DNA of 37,889 nt. Origin: Betaproteobacteria bacterium. GTDB lineage: Bacteria; Pseudomonadota; Gammaproteobacteria; Burkholderiales; Burkholderiaceae_C. This document shows, piece after piece, positions 1-10,302 of the stretch (the stretch's first letter is position 1; every line of letters starts with the position of its first letter). The stretch spans positions 1 through 37,889 of the forward strand of contig JANYBQ010000403.1 in the NCBI GenBank assembly GCA_025360705.1, written 5' to 3'. The translations under genes and the position numbers were made by a program. Under the pieces are notes generated by a model. That model saw nothing but the letters and a program-made list of their open reading frames with translations, searched no databases and was not told the DNA's origin.

Positions 1-1113
1 GACGGTGATGCCGCCTTCTTTGACGCCGGTGGCGGCGCTGAGCTGTCCGCCGACCATTTCTGCAAATATGCGCAGCGTGTCCTTCAATGTGTCCACCGTG
101 TCAAACAACGGTTCTTTGTCTTCCTGGTTGTCCTTGTTGTAGGCCAGCGGTTGGGCTTTCATGAGCGTTAGCAGACCCATCAGATGACCGACTACGCGGC
201 CGGTTTTGCCACGCGCGAGCTCGGGTACATCGGGGTTTTTTTTCTGCGGCATGATGGAACTGCCGGTGCAAAAACGATCCGCCAGGTCGATGAAACCAAC
301 ACTCTGGCTCATCCACAACACCAGCTCTTCGCTCAGGCGGCTGGTGTGCACCATGGCCAGGCTGGCGGCGGACGCGAACTCGATCGCGAAGTCGCGGTCG
401 CTTACGGCGTCCAGGCTGTTCTGGCACACGGCTTCCATGCCCAGCGTCGCCGCCACGCGTTCGCGGTCCAGCGGGTAGCTGGTGCCGGCCAGCGCGGCGG
501 CGCCCAGCGGCAGGCGGTTGACGCGTTTGCGCACGTCCTGCAGGCGTTCGGCATCACGCGAGAACATCTCCACGTACGCCAGCATATGGTGGCCGAACGT
601 CACCGGTTGCGCTACCTGCAAATGCGTGAAGCCGGGAAGAATCACGTCGGCGTTTTTGTCGGCGATATCAACCAATGCTTTTTGCAATGCGTTCAGCAGT
701 GCCGTGATGAGGTCGATCTCGTCGCGCAGCCACAACCGAATGTCGGTCGCGATCTGGTCGTTGCGCGAACGTCCGGTGTGCAGGCGTTTTCCGGCGTCAC
801 CGACCAGTTGTGTCAGACGTGCCTCGATATTCAGGTGCACGTCTTCCAGATCCAGCTTCCATTCGAACGCGCCGGCCTCGATCTCTTGCGTGATGGTGGC
901 CATACCGCTCTGAATAGCGACGTAATCCGCCGGGCCGATAATGTTTTGGTGCGACAACATCTCGGCGTGCGCCAGCGAGCCGCGTATGTCCACTTGCCAC
1001 AGCCGCTTGTCGAAGAACACACTGGAGGTGTAGCGCTTGACCAGGTCGCTCATCGGTTCTGAAAACAGCGCCGACCAGGCCGCGGACTTGTTGTCGAGTT
1101 GGTTCTGGGACAT
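1..1113 (-). CDS. argH: argininosuccinate lyase (partial, C-terminus off the window edge)
   Basis: Reverse-strand translation from the cat at 1111-1113: [20 protein letters not shown]..., with [13 protein letters not shown] and [26 protein letters not shown] signatures. Absent from the ORF track because it has no stop in the window. Confidence 0.96.
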   Translation of the reverse strand, partial: MSQNQLDNKSAAWSALFSEPMSDLVKRYTSSVFFDKRLWQVDIRGSLAHAEMLSHQNIIGPADYVAIQSGMATITQEIEAGAFEWKLDLEDVHLNIEARLTQLVGDAGKRLHTGRSRNDQIATDIRLWLRDEIDLITALLNALQKALVDIADKNADVILPGFTHLQVAQPVTFGHHMLAYVEMFSRDAERLQDVRKRVNRLPLGAAALAGTSYPLDRERVAATLGMEAVCQNSLDAVSDRDFAIEFASAASLAMVHTSRLSEELVLWMSQSVGFIDLADRFCTGSSIMPQKKNPDVPELARGKTGRVVGHLMGLLTLMKAQPLAYNKDNQEDKEPLFDTVDTLKDTLRIFAEMVGGQLSAATGVKEGGITV

Positions 1114-1198
1114 AGATGAAGAGAAGTAGGAAGACACGCGCCGGACGGCTCGTGTGCAGGATCACCAATAATCAGGCTCCCAAGAGCGCGATGTCGTG

Positions 1199-2233
1199 AT
1201 GAAAGACACTGAAATTTTATCGACCTTTCTCGAACTGGACCCGCAGCCGCAACCGCGGGCTGAACGGGCGCTGGTATTCGATGCCTGCCAGGCGGGCGTG
1301 GTGTTGCGGGCGCTCCTGTTCGTGGAGGTGGTCGTGGGTGTGGGCGCCATGTTCGGCGCCGCCGATTTGCTGAACTGGGTGCTGCGCCTGTCCGTTCTGA
1401 CCGGCGCGGCCTTGCCTGCTACGCTGGTCTGGCTGATCGCGGCCTGCAGTCTGAAGCGGTGGCTTTCCCGATTGCCACCGTTCGGGCAGTATGGAGCTGG
1501 GCTGTTGCTGGGCGCATTGGCCGGCGTGTACGGCTGTGCCATGCTTCTGATGGTGGGGCTTACCGACCAGCCGCCCTGGATTGCATCCGCCAGCACCGGT
1601 GCCGCGTTGGCGGCCGCACTGGTGGCCGCGCTGGTATTGCGCGCCAAAGGCCGCGCACCGGCGGCAACGGCGGCCCGGCTGTCCGAGTTGCAGGCGCGTA
1701 TCCGGCCGCATTTTCTGTTCAACACGCTCAACAGCGCCATCGCGCTGGTGCGCGCCGAACCGGCCAAGGCCGAAACCTTGCTGGAGGATCTGAGTGACCT
1801 GTTCCGCCATGCGCTGATGGACCAGGGCGAGTCGGTAACGCTGAACGACGAGATTGCGTTGGCGCAACGTTATCTGGCGATCGAACAGGTACGTTTTGGC
1901 GAACGATTGCAGATGGAATGGGCGCTGGACCCACAGGCCGGCCAGGCGGTGTTGCCGCCTCTGTTGCTGCAACCGCTGGTCGAGAACGCCGTGCGCCACG
2001 GGGTGGAGCCCAGCGTGGCGGGCGCCACGGTGCGTATCTCCACCCGGCGACGCGGCTCGGTCGTGATTATCAAGGTGACCAATACCGTGCCGGCAGGCGC
2101 AGGCGCGCCCGGCCATGGCGTAGCGCTGGACAACGTGCGCGACCGGCTGCGGCTGCTGCATGACGTGCAAGGACAGTTTCGCTGTGGCCTGGTGGACGGG
2201 GTCTACCAGGTGCGTATGGAGGTGCCGATATGA
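1199..2233 (+). CDS. algZ: LytS/AlgZ(FimS)-type sensor histidine kinase
   Basis: N-terminal hydrophobic segments, then RPHFLFNTLNSAIALVR (H-box) and PPLLLQPLVENAVRHGVEP (N-box), typical of the His_kinase family PF06580; next to argH and a LytTR regulator. Confidence 0.85.
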   Translation: MKDTEILSTFLELDPQPQPRAERALVFDACQAGVVLRALLFVEVVVGVGAMFGAADLLNWVLRLSVLTGAALPATLVWLIAACSLKRWLSRLPPFGQYGAGLLLGALAGVYGCAMLLMVGLTDQPPWIASASTGAALAAALVAALVLRAKGRAPAATAARLSELQARIRPHFLFNTLNSAIALVRAEPAKAETLLEDLSDLFRHALMDQGESVTLNDEIALAQRYLAIEQVRFGERLQMEWALDPQAGQAVLPPLLLQPLVENAVRHGVEPSVAGATVRISTRRRGSVVIIKVTNTVPAGAGAPGHGVALDNVRDRLRLLHDVQGQFRCGLVDGVYQVRMEVPI

Positions 2234-2266
2234 ACGGGCCGGATAGGGACCTCAACAGGTGCTGCG

Positions 2267-3013
2267 ATGGGTCTTAAGGTGTTGATCGTCGACGATGAAA
2301 TGCTGGCGCGCGCTCGCCTGCGCACCTTGCTGGGGGAATGCACCAATCCGCCGACCAGCGTTGCCGGTGAAGCGGCAAGCGCTGCCCAGGCGCTCGAACT
2401 GCTGGCACGCCAGAGTTTCGATGTTGTGCTGCTCGACATCCATATGCCGGGTGCCGATGGCATGGCCCTGGCACAAACGCTGCGTGGCATGCCCGACGCA
2501 CCAGCGGTTGTGTTTGTCACCGCGCACGCCGAACATGCGTTGCAGGCTTTCGAGCTCGACGCGGCGGACTATCTGACCAAGCCGGTACGGCTGTCGCGCT
2601 TGATGGTGGCGCTGCAAAAAATTGAACGCCGCAGGTTGCCGGCGCGTCAGGAGCAGCGCGAAGGACTTGAAGAGTTCCTGGCGATCCAGGATCGCGGACG
2701 GACCGAGCGCGTACCTTTGGCCGAGGTGGTGTACCTCAAGGCCGAGCTCAAATACGTCACCGTGCGGACCGCCGCGCGCAGCTACCTGTTCGACGGATCG
2801 TTAAGCGAGCTGGAGGAAAAATACGCCCCGCAATTCCTGCGTATCCATCGCAACGCGCTGGTTTCCCGACGCGCGGTTCGTGCCGTGGAGAAACACTTCG
2901 ATGACGAAGAAGGCGAGGGTTGGGCGGTCCGTTTGCAAGGGGTGAATGAGGTGTTGGCGATATCGCGGCGGCAACTGCCCGCCGTGCGTGAACTGGTCAG
3001 CGGGAGCGCATGA
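2267..3013 (+). CDS. algR: LytTR-family response regulator (AlgR-like)
   Basis: Receiver domain (LIVDDEMLARARL...VLLDIHMPGADG...LTKPV) and C-terminal LytTR domain (YLKAELKYVTVRT...FLRIHRNALVS). Confidence 0.88.
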   Translation: MGLKVLIVDDEMLARARLRTLLGECTNPPTSVAGEAASAAQALELLARQSFDVVLLDIHMPGADGMALAQTLRGMPDAPAVVFVTAHAEHALQAFELDAADYLTKPVRLSRLMVALQKIERRRLPARQEQREGLEEFLAIQDRGRTERVPLAEVVYLKAELKYVTVRTAARSYLFDGSLSELEEKYAPQFLRIHRNALVSRRAVRAVEKHFDDEEGEGWAVRLQGVNEVLAISRRQLPAVRELVSGSA

Positions 3014-3027
3014 GCTTCATGCGGTCG

Positions 3028-5940
3028 TCATCCGGTATTGCGCAACCCTGCCGCGATCCCATTGATCGAGATATGAATGCCGCGCCGTACGCGTTCATCG
3101 GTTTGCCCGGCGCGAAAGCGGCGCACCAGTTCCACCTGCAGATGGTGCAGCGGGTCGATATACGGAAAGCGATGGCGGATCGAGCGTTGCAGCGCGGCGT
3201 TGTTGGCCAAACGCTGTTTGTGCCCGGTAATCATCGACAACGCGTCCGCCGTCAAGTGCCATTCGGCTTCGATCGCGGCGAGTATCTTTTTGCGCAGACG
3301 GATGTTGCCCACCAGTTCCGCGTAGCGCGAGGCCAGCGCCAGGTCGCTCTTGGCCATGACCATGTCCATGTTGGACAGCAGAGTGCGAAAAAACGGCCAT
3401 TGCCGGTACATCTTTTGCAGCAGCGCAAGTTGTTCCTTGCGGCCTTTGGAATCGGGCGAGGCGAGCAATAGTTGGACGGCCGAACCAAAGCCATACCAGC
3501 CCGGCAATGTAAGCCGGCACTGGCCCCAGCTGAAGCCCCACGGAATGGCACGCAGATCCTCGATTTTTTGCGATGGCTTGCGCGATGCCGGACGCGAGCC
3601 GATGTTGAGTTCGGCGATTTCGCGGATCGGTGTGGACTGAAAAAAGTATTCGGTAAATCCCGGCGTCTCGTAGACCAGCGCGCGGTAGGCCGCCATGCTG
3701 GCATCGGACAGACAAGCCGCGGTGCGCAGGAAGTCCTTGCTGGCCGGCTTGGTGGTCTGCAACAAGGTCGCTTCCAGTGTTGCCGCGACCAGGGTTTCCA
3801 GATTGCGCCGGCCAATTTCGGGGTTGGCATATTTGGAGCCTATGACTTCACCTTGCTCGGTCAGGCGAATCTGTCCGCGTACCGTGCCGGGTGGCTGCGC
3901 CAGGATGGCTTGGTAACTCGGACCACCGCCGCGCCCGACGGTGCCGCCGCGCCCGTGGAACATGCGCAACCGGATCGGTGTAGCTGGGACCCCCACGCTT
4001 GTCACTGCGTGTACTGCGCTGCCCCCCGAGGGGGCGTTCGCGCCTTGGGGCGGCCCGGCGGCGCTCAATCCGCGCTGGGCCAATTCGTCGAACAATTCCA
4101 CCAGCGCGATCTCGGCCAGGTAGAGCTCCCAGTTGCTGGTGAATATGCCGCCGTCCTTGTTGCTGTCCGAGTAGCCCAGCATGATGTCCTGCTCCGCACC
4201 GCTGCGCCGCACCAGCGCGCCCACACCGGGTAACCAATAGAAACCGCGCATGATCGCCGCCGCGTTGCGCAGGTCGGAGATGGTTTCGAACAGCGGCACC
4301 ACGATCAGCTCGGCCCTTGCCTCCGCATCCAGCGTGCCGTGCATCAAACCGGTTTCTTTTTGCAGCAGCAGAACCTCGAGCAGGTCGCTGACGCTCTCGG
4401 TGTGGCTGATGATGTAGTGGCGTATCGCCTGTTCGCCATACTGCGCCAGCATCTGGCGCGCGCATTCGAAAATCGCCAGTTCGGACCGCGCCAGTTCAGA
4501 GTAGGCGTGGCGCATCACGCGCAGCGGCCGGGCGTCGCATAACAGCCGCTGCAGCACCTGGCGTTTGGCGGTCTCATCGAGCTTGGCGTAGTCGGGTTCT
4601 ATACGCGCAACGGCGAGCAACTCGGCCACCACCTCTTCGTGTTTATCCGAGCTTTGACGCAGATCCACCGTGGCCAGATGAAATCCGAACACCTCCGCCG
4701 CGCGCATCAGCGGATGCAGGCGTTGTGTCGCCAGCGCGGCTCCATGGTGGGTCTTGAGCGAGGCGTCGATGGTGCGCAGGTCGGCGCTGAACTCACGCAC
4801 GTGGGCGTAAGGGTTCTGCGGCGCCACCGCATGGCGCGCGGCCTCGCCGCCGGTCAACTGCTTCAGGGTGGCCGCGAGGCGGGCATAAACACCGGTCAGC
4901 GCACGCCGGTAAGGTTCGTCCTCGCGGTGTTCGTTGGTGTCGGGCGACCGATCGGCCAGTTTCTGCATCTCGGGTGAACAACTCACCAGCAGCGCCGATA
5001 CCGACAACTCTCCGCCCAGGTAATGCACTTCGGTCAGGTAGTGGCGCAGCGCGACTTCGGCCTGGCGGCGCAGAGCGTATGACAAGGTCTCGGCGCTTAC
5101 GTTGGGATTGCCGTCGCGGTCGCCGCCGATCCACTGGCCCATGCGCAGGAAACTGTGGATGCCGCTCTGGCCAAGTTCGGCTTCGAGATTGGCGTAAAGC
5201 TTGGGAATTTCGCGCAGAAAAGTGGCTTCGTAATAACTCAACGCGTTTTCGATTTCATCGGCTACCGTGAGTTTGGTGAAGCGTAATAAACGTGTTTGCC
5301 ACAGCTGCATCACGCGCGATCGGATTTGCGCTTCATTGGCGGCCAGTTCCTTGGGCGTCAGCGCGTCCTTGCGTGCCGGGGTGGCACTGGAACGCAGCTT
5401 GATCGCATCACGCGCCACCAGCAGTTGCGCGATGCCGCGCTCCGCATCCAGGATGCTTTTACGCTGCACCTCGGTCGGATGGGCGGTTAGTACCGGGGAA
5501 ACGAAACTGCTGGCCAGCGTCTCCACAATGGCGGCCGGTGTAATGCCGGCCCAGCGCAGGCGCGACAGCGCCACTTCGATGCTGCCTTCCTGCGTTTCGC
5601 CGGCGCGTTCATGGATTGCCCGGCGCCGGATGTGGTGGCGGTCCTCGGCCAGATTGGCCAGGTGGCTGAAATACGTGAAGGCACGGATCACGCTCACCGT
5701 CTGATCGCCGCTCAGCGCCGTCAGCAGCTTCTTGAGCGCACGGTCCGCCTCGGGGTCCGCGTCGCGCCTGAAAGCCACCGACAACTTGCGGATCTGCTCT
5801 ATCAGGTTGAACGCCGCGTCGCCGTCCTGGTCGCGTATTACATCGCCCAGAATTCGGCCAAGCAAACGGATGTCCTCTACCAGAGGGCGTTCGTTTTCGC
5901 GCGAGCGTTGCGGAGATTCGGTAGCGGGGTTTGCGGGCAT
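3028..5940 (-). CDS. ppc: phosphoenolpyruvate carboxylase, with an in-frame inserted segment
   Basis: [57 protein letters not shown] and the C-terminal RNTG are diagnostic. Confidence 0.98.
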   Translation of the reverse strand: MPANPATESPQRSRENERPLVEDIRLLGRILGDVIRDQDGDAAFNLIEQIRKLSVAFRRDADPEADRALKKLLTALSGDQTVSVIRAFTYFSHLANLAEDRHHIRRRAIHERAGETQEGSIEVALSRLRWAGITPAAIVETLASSFVSPVLTAHPTEVQRKSILDAERGIAQLLVARDAIKLRSSATPARKDALTPKELAANEAQIRSRVMQLWQTRLLRFTKLTVADEIENALSYYEATFLREIPKLYANLEAELGQSGIHSFLRMGQWIGGDRDGNPNVSAETLSYALRRQAEVALRHYLTEVHYLGGELSVSALLVSCSPEMQKLADRSPDTNEHREDEPYRRALTGVYARLAATLKQLTGGEAARHAVAPQNPYAHVREFSADLRTIDASLKTHHGAALATQRLHPLMRAAEVFGFHLATVDLRQSSDKHEEVVAELLAVARIEPDYAKLDETAKRQVLQRLLCDARPLRVMRHAYSELARSELAIFECARQMLAQYGEQAIRHYIISHTESVSDLLEVLLLQKETGLMHGTLDAEARAELIVVPLFETISDLRNAAAIMRGFYWLPGVGALVRRSGAEQDIMLGYSDSNKDGGIFTSNWELYLAEIALVELFDELAQRGLSAAGPPQGANAPSGGSAVHAVTSVGVPATPIRLRMFHGRGGTVGRGGGPSYQAILAQPPGTVRGQIRLTEQGEVIGSKYANPEIGRRNLETLVAATLEATLLQTTKPASKDFLRTAACLSDASMAAYRALVYETPGFTEYFFQSTPIREIAELNIGSRPASRKPSQKIEDLRAIPWGFSWGQCRLTLPGWYGFGSAVQLLLASPDSKGRKEQLALLQKMYRQWPFFRTLLSNMDMVMAKSDLALASRYAELVGNIRLRKKILAAIEAEWHLTADALSMITGHKQRLANNAALQRSIRHRFPYIDPLHHLQVELVRRFRAGQTDERVRRGIHISINGIAAGLRNTG
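3981..4066. repeat. GC-rich palindromic repeat element inserted in frame in ppc
   Basis: Three adjacent hairpins: CACGC(3994-3998)/GCGTG(4007-4011); GCCCCC(4021-4026)-CGA-GGGGGC(4030-4035); CGCC(4041-4044)-TTGG-GGCG(4049-4052). It encodes roughly [31 protein letters not shown], which is not expected in PEPC. Confidence 0.75.
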
Positions 5941-6018
5941 GACAATCGTGGCCGGCGGGGCCTGTGGCGGTGTTCGCGCATGCTAGCATCGACCGTGCCA
6001 ACCGATGGACGCCAGCGC

Positions 6019-7002
6019 ATGCCTTTGACCTCTTCCGTTCCACAAACTTCTGTGCGGTCGCTGGTGATTGCAAGCCGTGAAAGCCAGCTGGCCTTGTGGC
6101 AGGCGCGGTATGTGCAGAAACGGCTCGAACAACTGGGCCACAAAGTAACCGTGCTCGGCATGACCACGCGCGGCGACCAGATCCTGGACCGGACGCTGAG
6201 CAAAGTGGGCGGCAAGGGACTCTTCGTCAAGGAGCTTGAATCGGCACTGGAAGACGGCCGTGCCGACCTGGCGGTGCATTCGCTCAAGGACGTGCCGATG
6301 GATTTGCCCGAAGGCTTCACGCTGGGCTGCGTGATGGAGCGAGAGGACCCGCGCGATGCCTGGGTATCCAACCGCTATTCCAGTCTGGCCGACTTGCCGC
6401 CCGGGGCGGTGGTGGGTACTTCGAGTCTGCGCCGTGTGGTTCTGCTGCGCGACTGCTTCGCGCGATTGGGCCGGTCGGACATTCGCATCGAACCACTGCG
6501 CGGCAACGTCAATACGCGGCTGCGCAAACTCGACGAAGGGTTGTTCGACGCGATCGTGCTGGCGGTTGCCGGGCTTAAACGCCTGGGATTCGCGAACCGC
6601 ATAAGCCACGCCTTCGAGCCCGGCCAGATGTTGCCGGCGGCTGGTCAGGGCGCTCTGGCCATAGAGGTGCTGGCGCAGCGCCAGGATCTGTTGCTGGCAT
6701 TGGCTCCATTGGCGCACCAGCCCTCCTGGCTGGCCGTAACGGCGGAGCGCGCGGTCAGCCGCGAAATGGGCGGCAGTTGTTCGATGCCGCTGGCGGCCCA
6801 TGCGGTGTGGCAAGGTCAGACGACGCTGCATATCGATGCGGCTTGGGGTGAGGTCGAGGATGCACCGGGTGCCGGAGTCGTGCCGCCATTGATACGCGCT
6901 GTCGGCAGTGCGGCCGTCTCGACAATCGAAGAGGCGCGCCTGCTCGGGCAGCGGGTGGCGCAGCAGCTTTGCGAACGCGGCGCGCTTCGATTCCGGGCTT
7001 GA
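6019..7002 (+). CDS. hemC: porphobilinogen deaminase (hydroxymethylbilane synthase)
   Basis: [55 protein letters not shown] and GSSLRR-like motifs. Start taken at ATG 6019; the track ORF extends artificially to 5611. Confidence 0.96.
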   Translation: MPLTSSVPQTSVRSLVIASRESQLALWQARYVQKRLEQLGHKVTVLGMTTRGDQILDRTLSKVGGKGLFVKELESALEDGRADLAVHSLKDVPMDLPEGFTLGCVMEREDPRDAWVSNRYSSLADLPPGAVVGTSSLRRVVLLRDCFARLGRSDIRIEPLRGNVNTRLRKLDEGLFDAIVLAVAGLKRLGFANRISHAFEPGQMLPAAGQGALAIEVLAQRQDLLLALAPLAHQPSWLAVTAERAVSREMGGSCSMPLAAHAVWQGQTTLHIDAAWGEVEDAPGAGVVPPLIRAVGSAAVSTIEEARLLGQRVAQQLCERGALRFRA

Positions 7003-7022
7003 CGCGCGGATTTTTCGCCTCC

Positions 7023-7832
7023 ATGCGTGTCATTGTTACCCGGCCGGAACGCGAAGCGCGCGCCTGGGTCGAGGCGCTGGTCGAACGCGGCCTCGACGCG
7101 CTGGCCCTGCCCTTGATCGACATCCGTCCAGTGTCCGATCCGGCTGACATGCTTGCCGTGTGGCATCGGCTGGGCGACTATGCCGCGCTGATGTTCGTAA
7201 GTGGTATCGCAGTGGAGCATTTTTTTGCGGTGAAAACGCTTGTCCACCGCAGTTCCGATGCGGTAGGGCGCAAGACGCGCTTTTGGGGACCGGGTCCGGG
7301 AACCGCGGCCGCCTTGCGGCGTCATGGTGTTGACGCAAGCCTGATAGACGCACCTCCGCTGGACCGTGGCCAGTTCGATTCGGAAGCCTTATGGGACGTA
7401 GTGCAGACGCAGGTGCAAGCCGGGGACCGGATATTGATCGTGCGCGGCGGCGATGACGCTCAGGACCAAGCAGCTACGCAGGGTGCTGCTACAGCGGGTT
7501 ATGGGCGCGACTGGCTGGCGCGGCGCCTGTTGCAAGCCGGCGCACTGGTTGAATTCGTGCTGGCTTACCGGCGCGCTGCGCCGGTTCTCAGCACTGCGCA
7601 AAGTACCACCCTTCAAGACGCTGCGAATGACGGTTCGATCTGGCTGTTTACCAGTGCCCTGGCGGTGGCCAACCTGCGTGCCTGTTCGCCCCGGCAAAGC
7701 TGGGCGGACGCAAGTGCAATTGCCACCCACCCGCGTATCGCGGACGCCGCGCGCGCGGCTGGTTTCGGTGTTGTATGGGAGTCACGTCCTGGCGTTTCAG
7801 AAGTGGTGGCCTCGATAGAATCCATTCGATGA
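7023..7832 (+). CDS. hemD: uroporphyrinogen-III synthase
   Basis: MRVIVTRPEREARAWVEAL... start, VRGGD motif; sits between hemC and hemX. Confidence 0.9.
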   Translation: MRVIVTRPEREARAWVEALVERGLDALALPLIDIRPVSDPADMLAVWHRLGDYAALMFVSGIAVEHFFAVKTLVHRSSDAVGRKTRFWGPGPGTAAALRRHGVDASLIDAPPLDRGQFDSEALWDVVQTQVQAGDRILIVRGGDDAQDQAATQGAATAGYGRDWLARRLLQAGALVEFVLAYRRAAPVLSTAQSTTLQDAANDGSIWLFTSALAVANLRACSPRQSWADASAIATHPRIADAARAAGFGVVWESRPGVSEVVASIESIR

Positions 7833-8905
7833 ATGCCGACCCACCCGTCCAGATGGCGCCAGATGCTGGCCCGGCGGCTGGTATTTCCGGCGCGACAGGA
7901 CATATCGATCCACCGGCCATCGGGTCAGCGCGTTCATCCGGGTTGGCACTCGCCGCGTTGGTATTGGCACTGGCCGCGCTGGTCGCAACCGGCATGGCCT
8001 GGCAACGGGTGACAGGCATGCGGGAGCAGCTCGCGCGCCAGAGCGCCGAGTCCGCCGCGCTGGCGGTCGAAGCGCGTTCCATCGCGCGGCAGGCGCAAGA
8101 GTTGGCACGCGACACGGCGGCCCGTCTGGCGATATCGGAAATCAAGCTCAGCGAAGTGGCATTGCAGCGGGTGCAACTTGAGGACCTGATCCAGAGCCTG
8201 TCGCGTTCGCGCGATGAAAACCTGGTGGTGGACATCGACTCGGCGGTGCGTCTGGCGCAGCAGCAAGCCCAGCTCACCGGCAGCGTGGAGCCACTCGTGG
8301 CGGCGCTTAAAAGTGCCGATCTGCGCGTGACGCGCGCCGCCCAGCCCCGGCTGGCGCAGCTGCAGCGCGCGATTGCACGCGACCTCGCACGTATCGCCGG
8401 CGCCACAGTGTCCGACACACCGACGCTGCTGGTGCGCATTGACGAGTTACTGCGTATGGCGGACGAACTTCCGCTGGTCAACGCGGTGGCCGCGGTAAGC
8501 GCCAGCGGCATGCTGAAGCGGAGGGACGGCGAGACCATGCCCAAGTGGTGGGAACGCATCCTCCAGCTGGTGGGTCAAGAGGCCAGGAACCTGTTGCGGG
8601 TGAGCCGCATCGAGCAGCCGGAGGCGGCACTTTTATCGCCGGAGCAATCGTTCTTCGTGCGCGAGAATTTCAAGCTCAAGTTGCTCAACGCGCGCCTCGG
8701 CTTGCTGGCGCGCCAGCTTGAATCGGCGCGTGCGGATCTGGCTTCGGCATCGGCATCGCTGAACAAATACTTCGATCCCGCGTCGCGCAAGACACAATCC
8801 GCCGCCAACCTGTTGCAGCAGGTCCAGGGCCAGATGAAAACGATGGAGCTGCCACGCGTGGATGAGACTCTTGCGGCCCTGACCACGGCGGCGGCCGGGC
8901 GATAA
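7829..8905 (+). CDS. hemX: HemX-family membrane protein (uroporphyrinogen-III C-methyltransferase-like annotation)
   Basis: One N-terminal TM helix followed by a coiled-coil-like region; ATGA overlap with hemD; position in the hemCDXY cluster. Confidence 0.85.
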   Translation: MNADPPVQMAPDAGPAAGISGATGHIDPPAIGSARSSGLALAALVLALAALVATGMAWQRVTGMREQLARQSAESAALAVEARSIARQAQELARDTAARLAISEIKLSEVALQRVQLEDLIQSLSRSRDENLVVDIDSAVRLAQQQAQLTGSVEPLVAALKSADLRVTRAAQPRLAQLQRAIARDLARIAGATVSDTPTLLVRIDELLRMADELPLVNAVAAVSASGMLKRRDGETMPKWWERILQLVGQEARNLLRVSRIEQPEAALLSPEQSFFVRENFKLKLLNARLGLLARQLESARADLASASASLNKYFDPASRKTQSAANLLQQVQGQMKTMELPRVDETLAALTTAAAGR

Positions 8906-8920
8906 CGCGGCAAGCCTGCG

Positions 8921-10198
8921 ATGCGTATTGCCCTGTGGTTGCTGGCGCTGTTCGGGATTGCGGTCGCGGCGGCGCTGTTTGCCGGCAACAACCCGGGGTC
9001 AATCACGCTGTTCTGGCCTCCATACCGAATCGACCTTTCACTGAATTTGTTCATGCTCCTGCTGCTGGGCGCTTTCCTGACGCTGCATCTGGCCTGGCGC
9101 GCGCTGTCGGCCTTTTTCGCGCTACCGCGGGAAGCCAGGTTGTGGCGCTTACGGCAACGCGAGCGCAGTATGCAACTGGCTTTGCTGGACGCTTTTTCAC
9201 AGTTGACGGCAGGCCGGTTCGTGCGCGCCCGCAAAGCCGCTGAATCGGTACTGACGCAGGTCCAGTCGCTTGAGACTGGCGGAGACAAGCTGGGTTATGC
9301 GGCGCGCCTGCGCGCGGTGTCGCACCTGTTGGTGGCCGAAGCGGCACACGCCTTGCAGGACCGCGTCGCGCGCGAGCAGCATTACCGCATGGCGCTGGAA
9401 CAGGCCTCGCAGGGCACGGTGCCGGAGACGCGCGAAGGTGTGCAGTTGAGCGCCGCCAGCTGGGCGCTGGACGACCGCGATGCACCGCTGGCCTTGCAGT
9501 TCCTGGACGAGATGGGGCAGGGCGCCGCGCGCCGGACACTGGCCTTGCGGCTGCGCTTGAAGGCGGCGCGCATGGCCCGGCGTACGCTGGCCGCGCTGGA
9601 AACGGCGCGTTTGCTGGCCAAGCACCGCGCCCTGTCGGAGACCGCGGCGCAAGGCGTTCTGCGTGGTATGGCGATTGAATTGATCGACGACGCCCACGAT
9701 CCGGCGCAGTTGCAAAAGGCCTGGGCGCAGCTGGACGCGGCCGAACGCGCCATGCCCGACGTGGCGATCCAGGCGGCGGACCGTCTGCTTTTGCTGGGTG
9801 GCGACCATGCGCTGGGGCGCCAATGGTTATCGCCGACATGGGACCTGATGCAGGAACGCCCAGGCGCTATCAGCCCGCAACAATGCGTGAACCTGGTACG
9901 CGCGCTGGAGCGCGGCTTCGCCAGCGTGGCCGGCGCCCCGGACGTGGAATGGTTGACGCGCATCGAGTCGGCCCAGTTGAAGAATCCGGGCGACGCGGTG
10001 TTGCAGTATCTGGCCGGAGTCACCTGCATGCGGCTGCAACTATGGGGCAAGGCGCGCCAGTTATTGACCCAGTCCCTGACCCGCTTGCAGGACGCAGGCC
10101 TGCGCCGGGATGCGTGGCGTCTGCTGGCCGAACTGGCTCAGGAACAAGGGGACGCCGACGCGGCGACACAAGCCTGGAGAAACGCCGCGCAGGCCTGA
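8921..10198 (+). CDS. hemY: HemY-like protein, TPR-type, heme biosynthesis-associated
   Basis: N-terminal two-TM region (MRIALWLLALFGIAVAAALFAGNNPGSITLFWPPYRIDLSLNLFMLLLLGAFL) typical of HemY_N; operon position. Confidence 0.88.
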   Translation: MRIALWLLALFGIAVAAALFAGNNPGSITLFWPPYRIDLSLNLFMLLLLGAFLTLHLAWRALSAFFALPREARLWRLRQRERSMQLALLDAFSQLTAGRFVRARKAAESVLTQVQSLETGGDKLGYAARLRAVSHLLVAEAAHALQDRVAREQHYRMALEQASQGTVPETREGVQLSAASWALDDRDAPLALQFLDEMGQGAARRTLALRLRLKAARMARRTLAALETARLLAKHRALSETAAQGVLRGMAIELIDDAHDPAQLQKAWAQLDAAERAMPDVAIQAADRLLLLGGDHALGRQWLSPTWDLMQERPGAISPQQCVNLVRALERGFASVAGAPDVEWLTRIESAQLKNPGDAVLQYLAGVTCMRLQLWGKARQLLTQSLTRLQDAGLRRDAWRLLAELAQEQGDADAATQAWRNAAQA

Positions 10199-10220
10199 AA
10201 GGCCGCGAATCTTTCTATTG

Positions 10221-10270
10221 CGCGGGCGAATCTGGCGCCTGCCCGCGGCGCTCACCGTACACCGGTACGG
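10221..10270. terminator. paired hairpins between convergent hemY and rne (possible bidirectional terminator)
   Basis: CGCGGGC(10221-10227)/GCCCGCG(10241-10247) and CCGTAC-ACCG-GTACGG(10255-10270). No clear U-tract in either direction. Confidence 0.4.
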
Positions 10271-10302
10271 TTGCGCGTCCGCGAGGCCACTTGGCACTGC
10301 TC

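Noticed and set aside
184-1062. 292-aa + strand ORF in the argH region
   Set aside because: The reverse strand encodes argininosuccinate lyase without interruption; this is its antisense shadow.
3472-4233. 253-aa + strand ORF opposite ppc
   Set aside because: Antisense shadow of ppc, no recognisable domain.
5611-6018. 5' extension of the hemC ORF into ppc
   Set aside because: Antisense to the ppc N-terminus; hemC homology begins at about 6019, where a suitable ATG exists.
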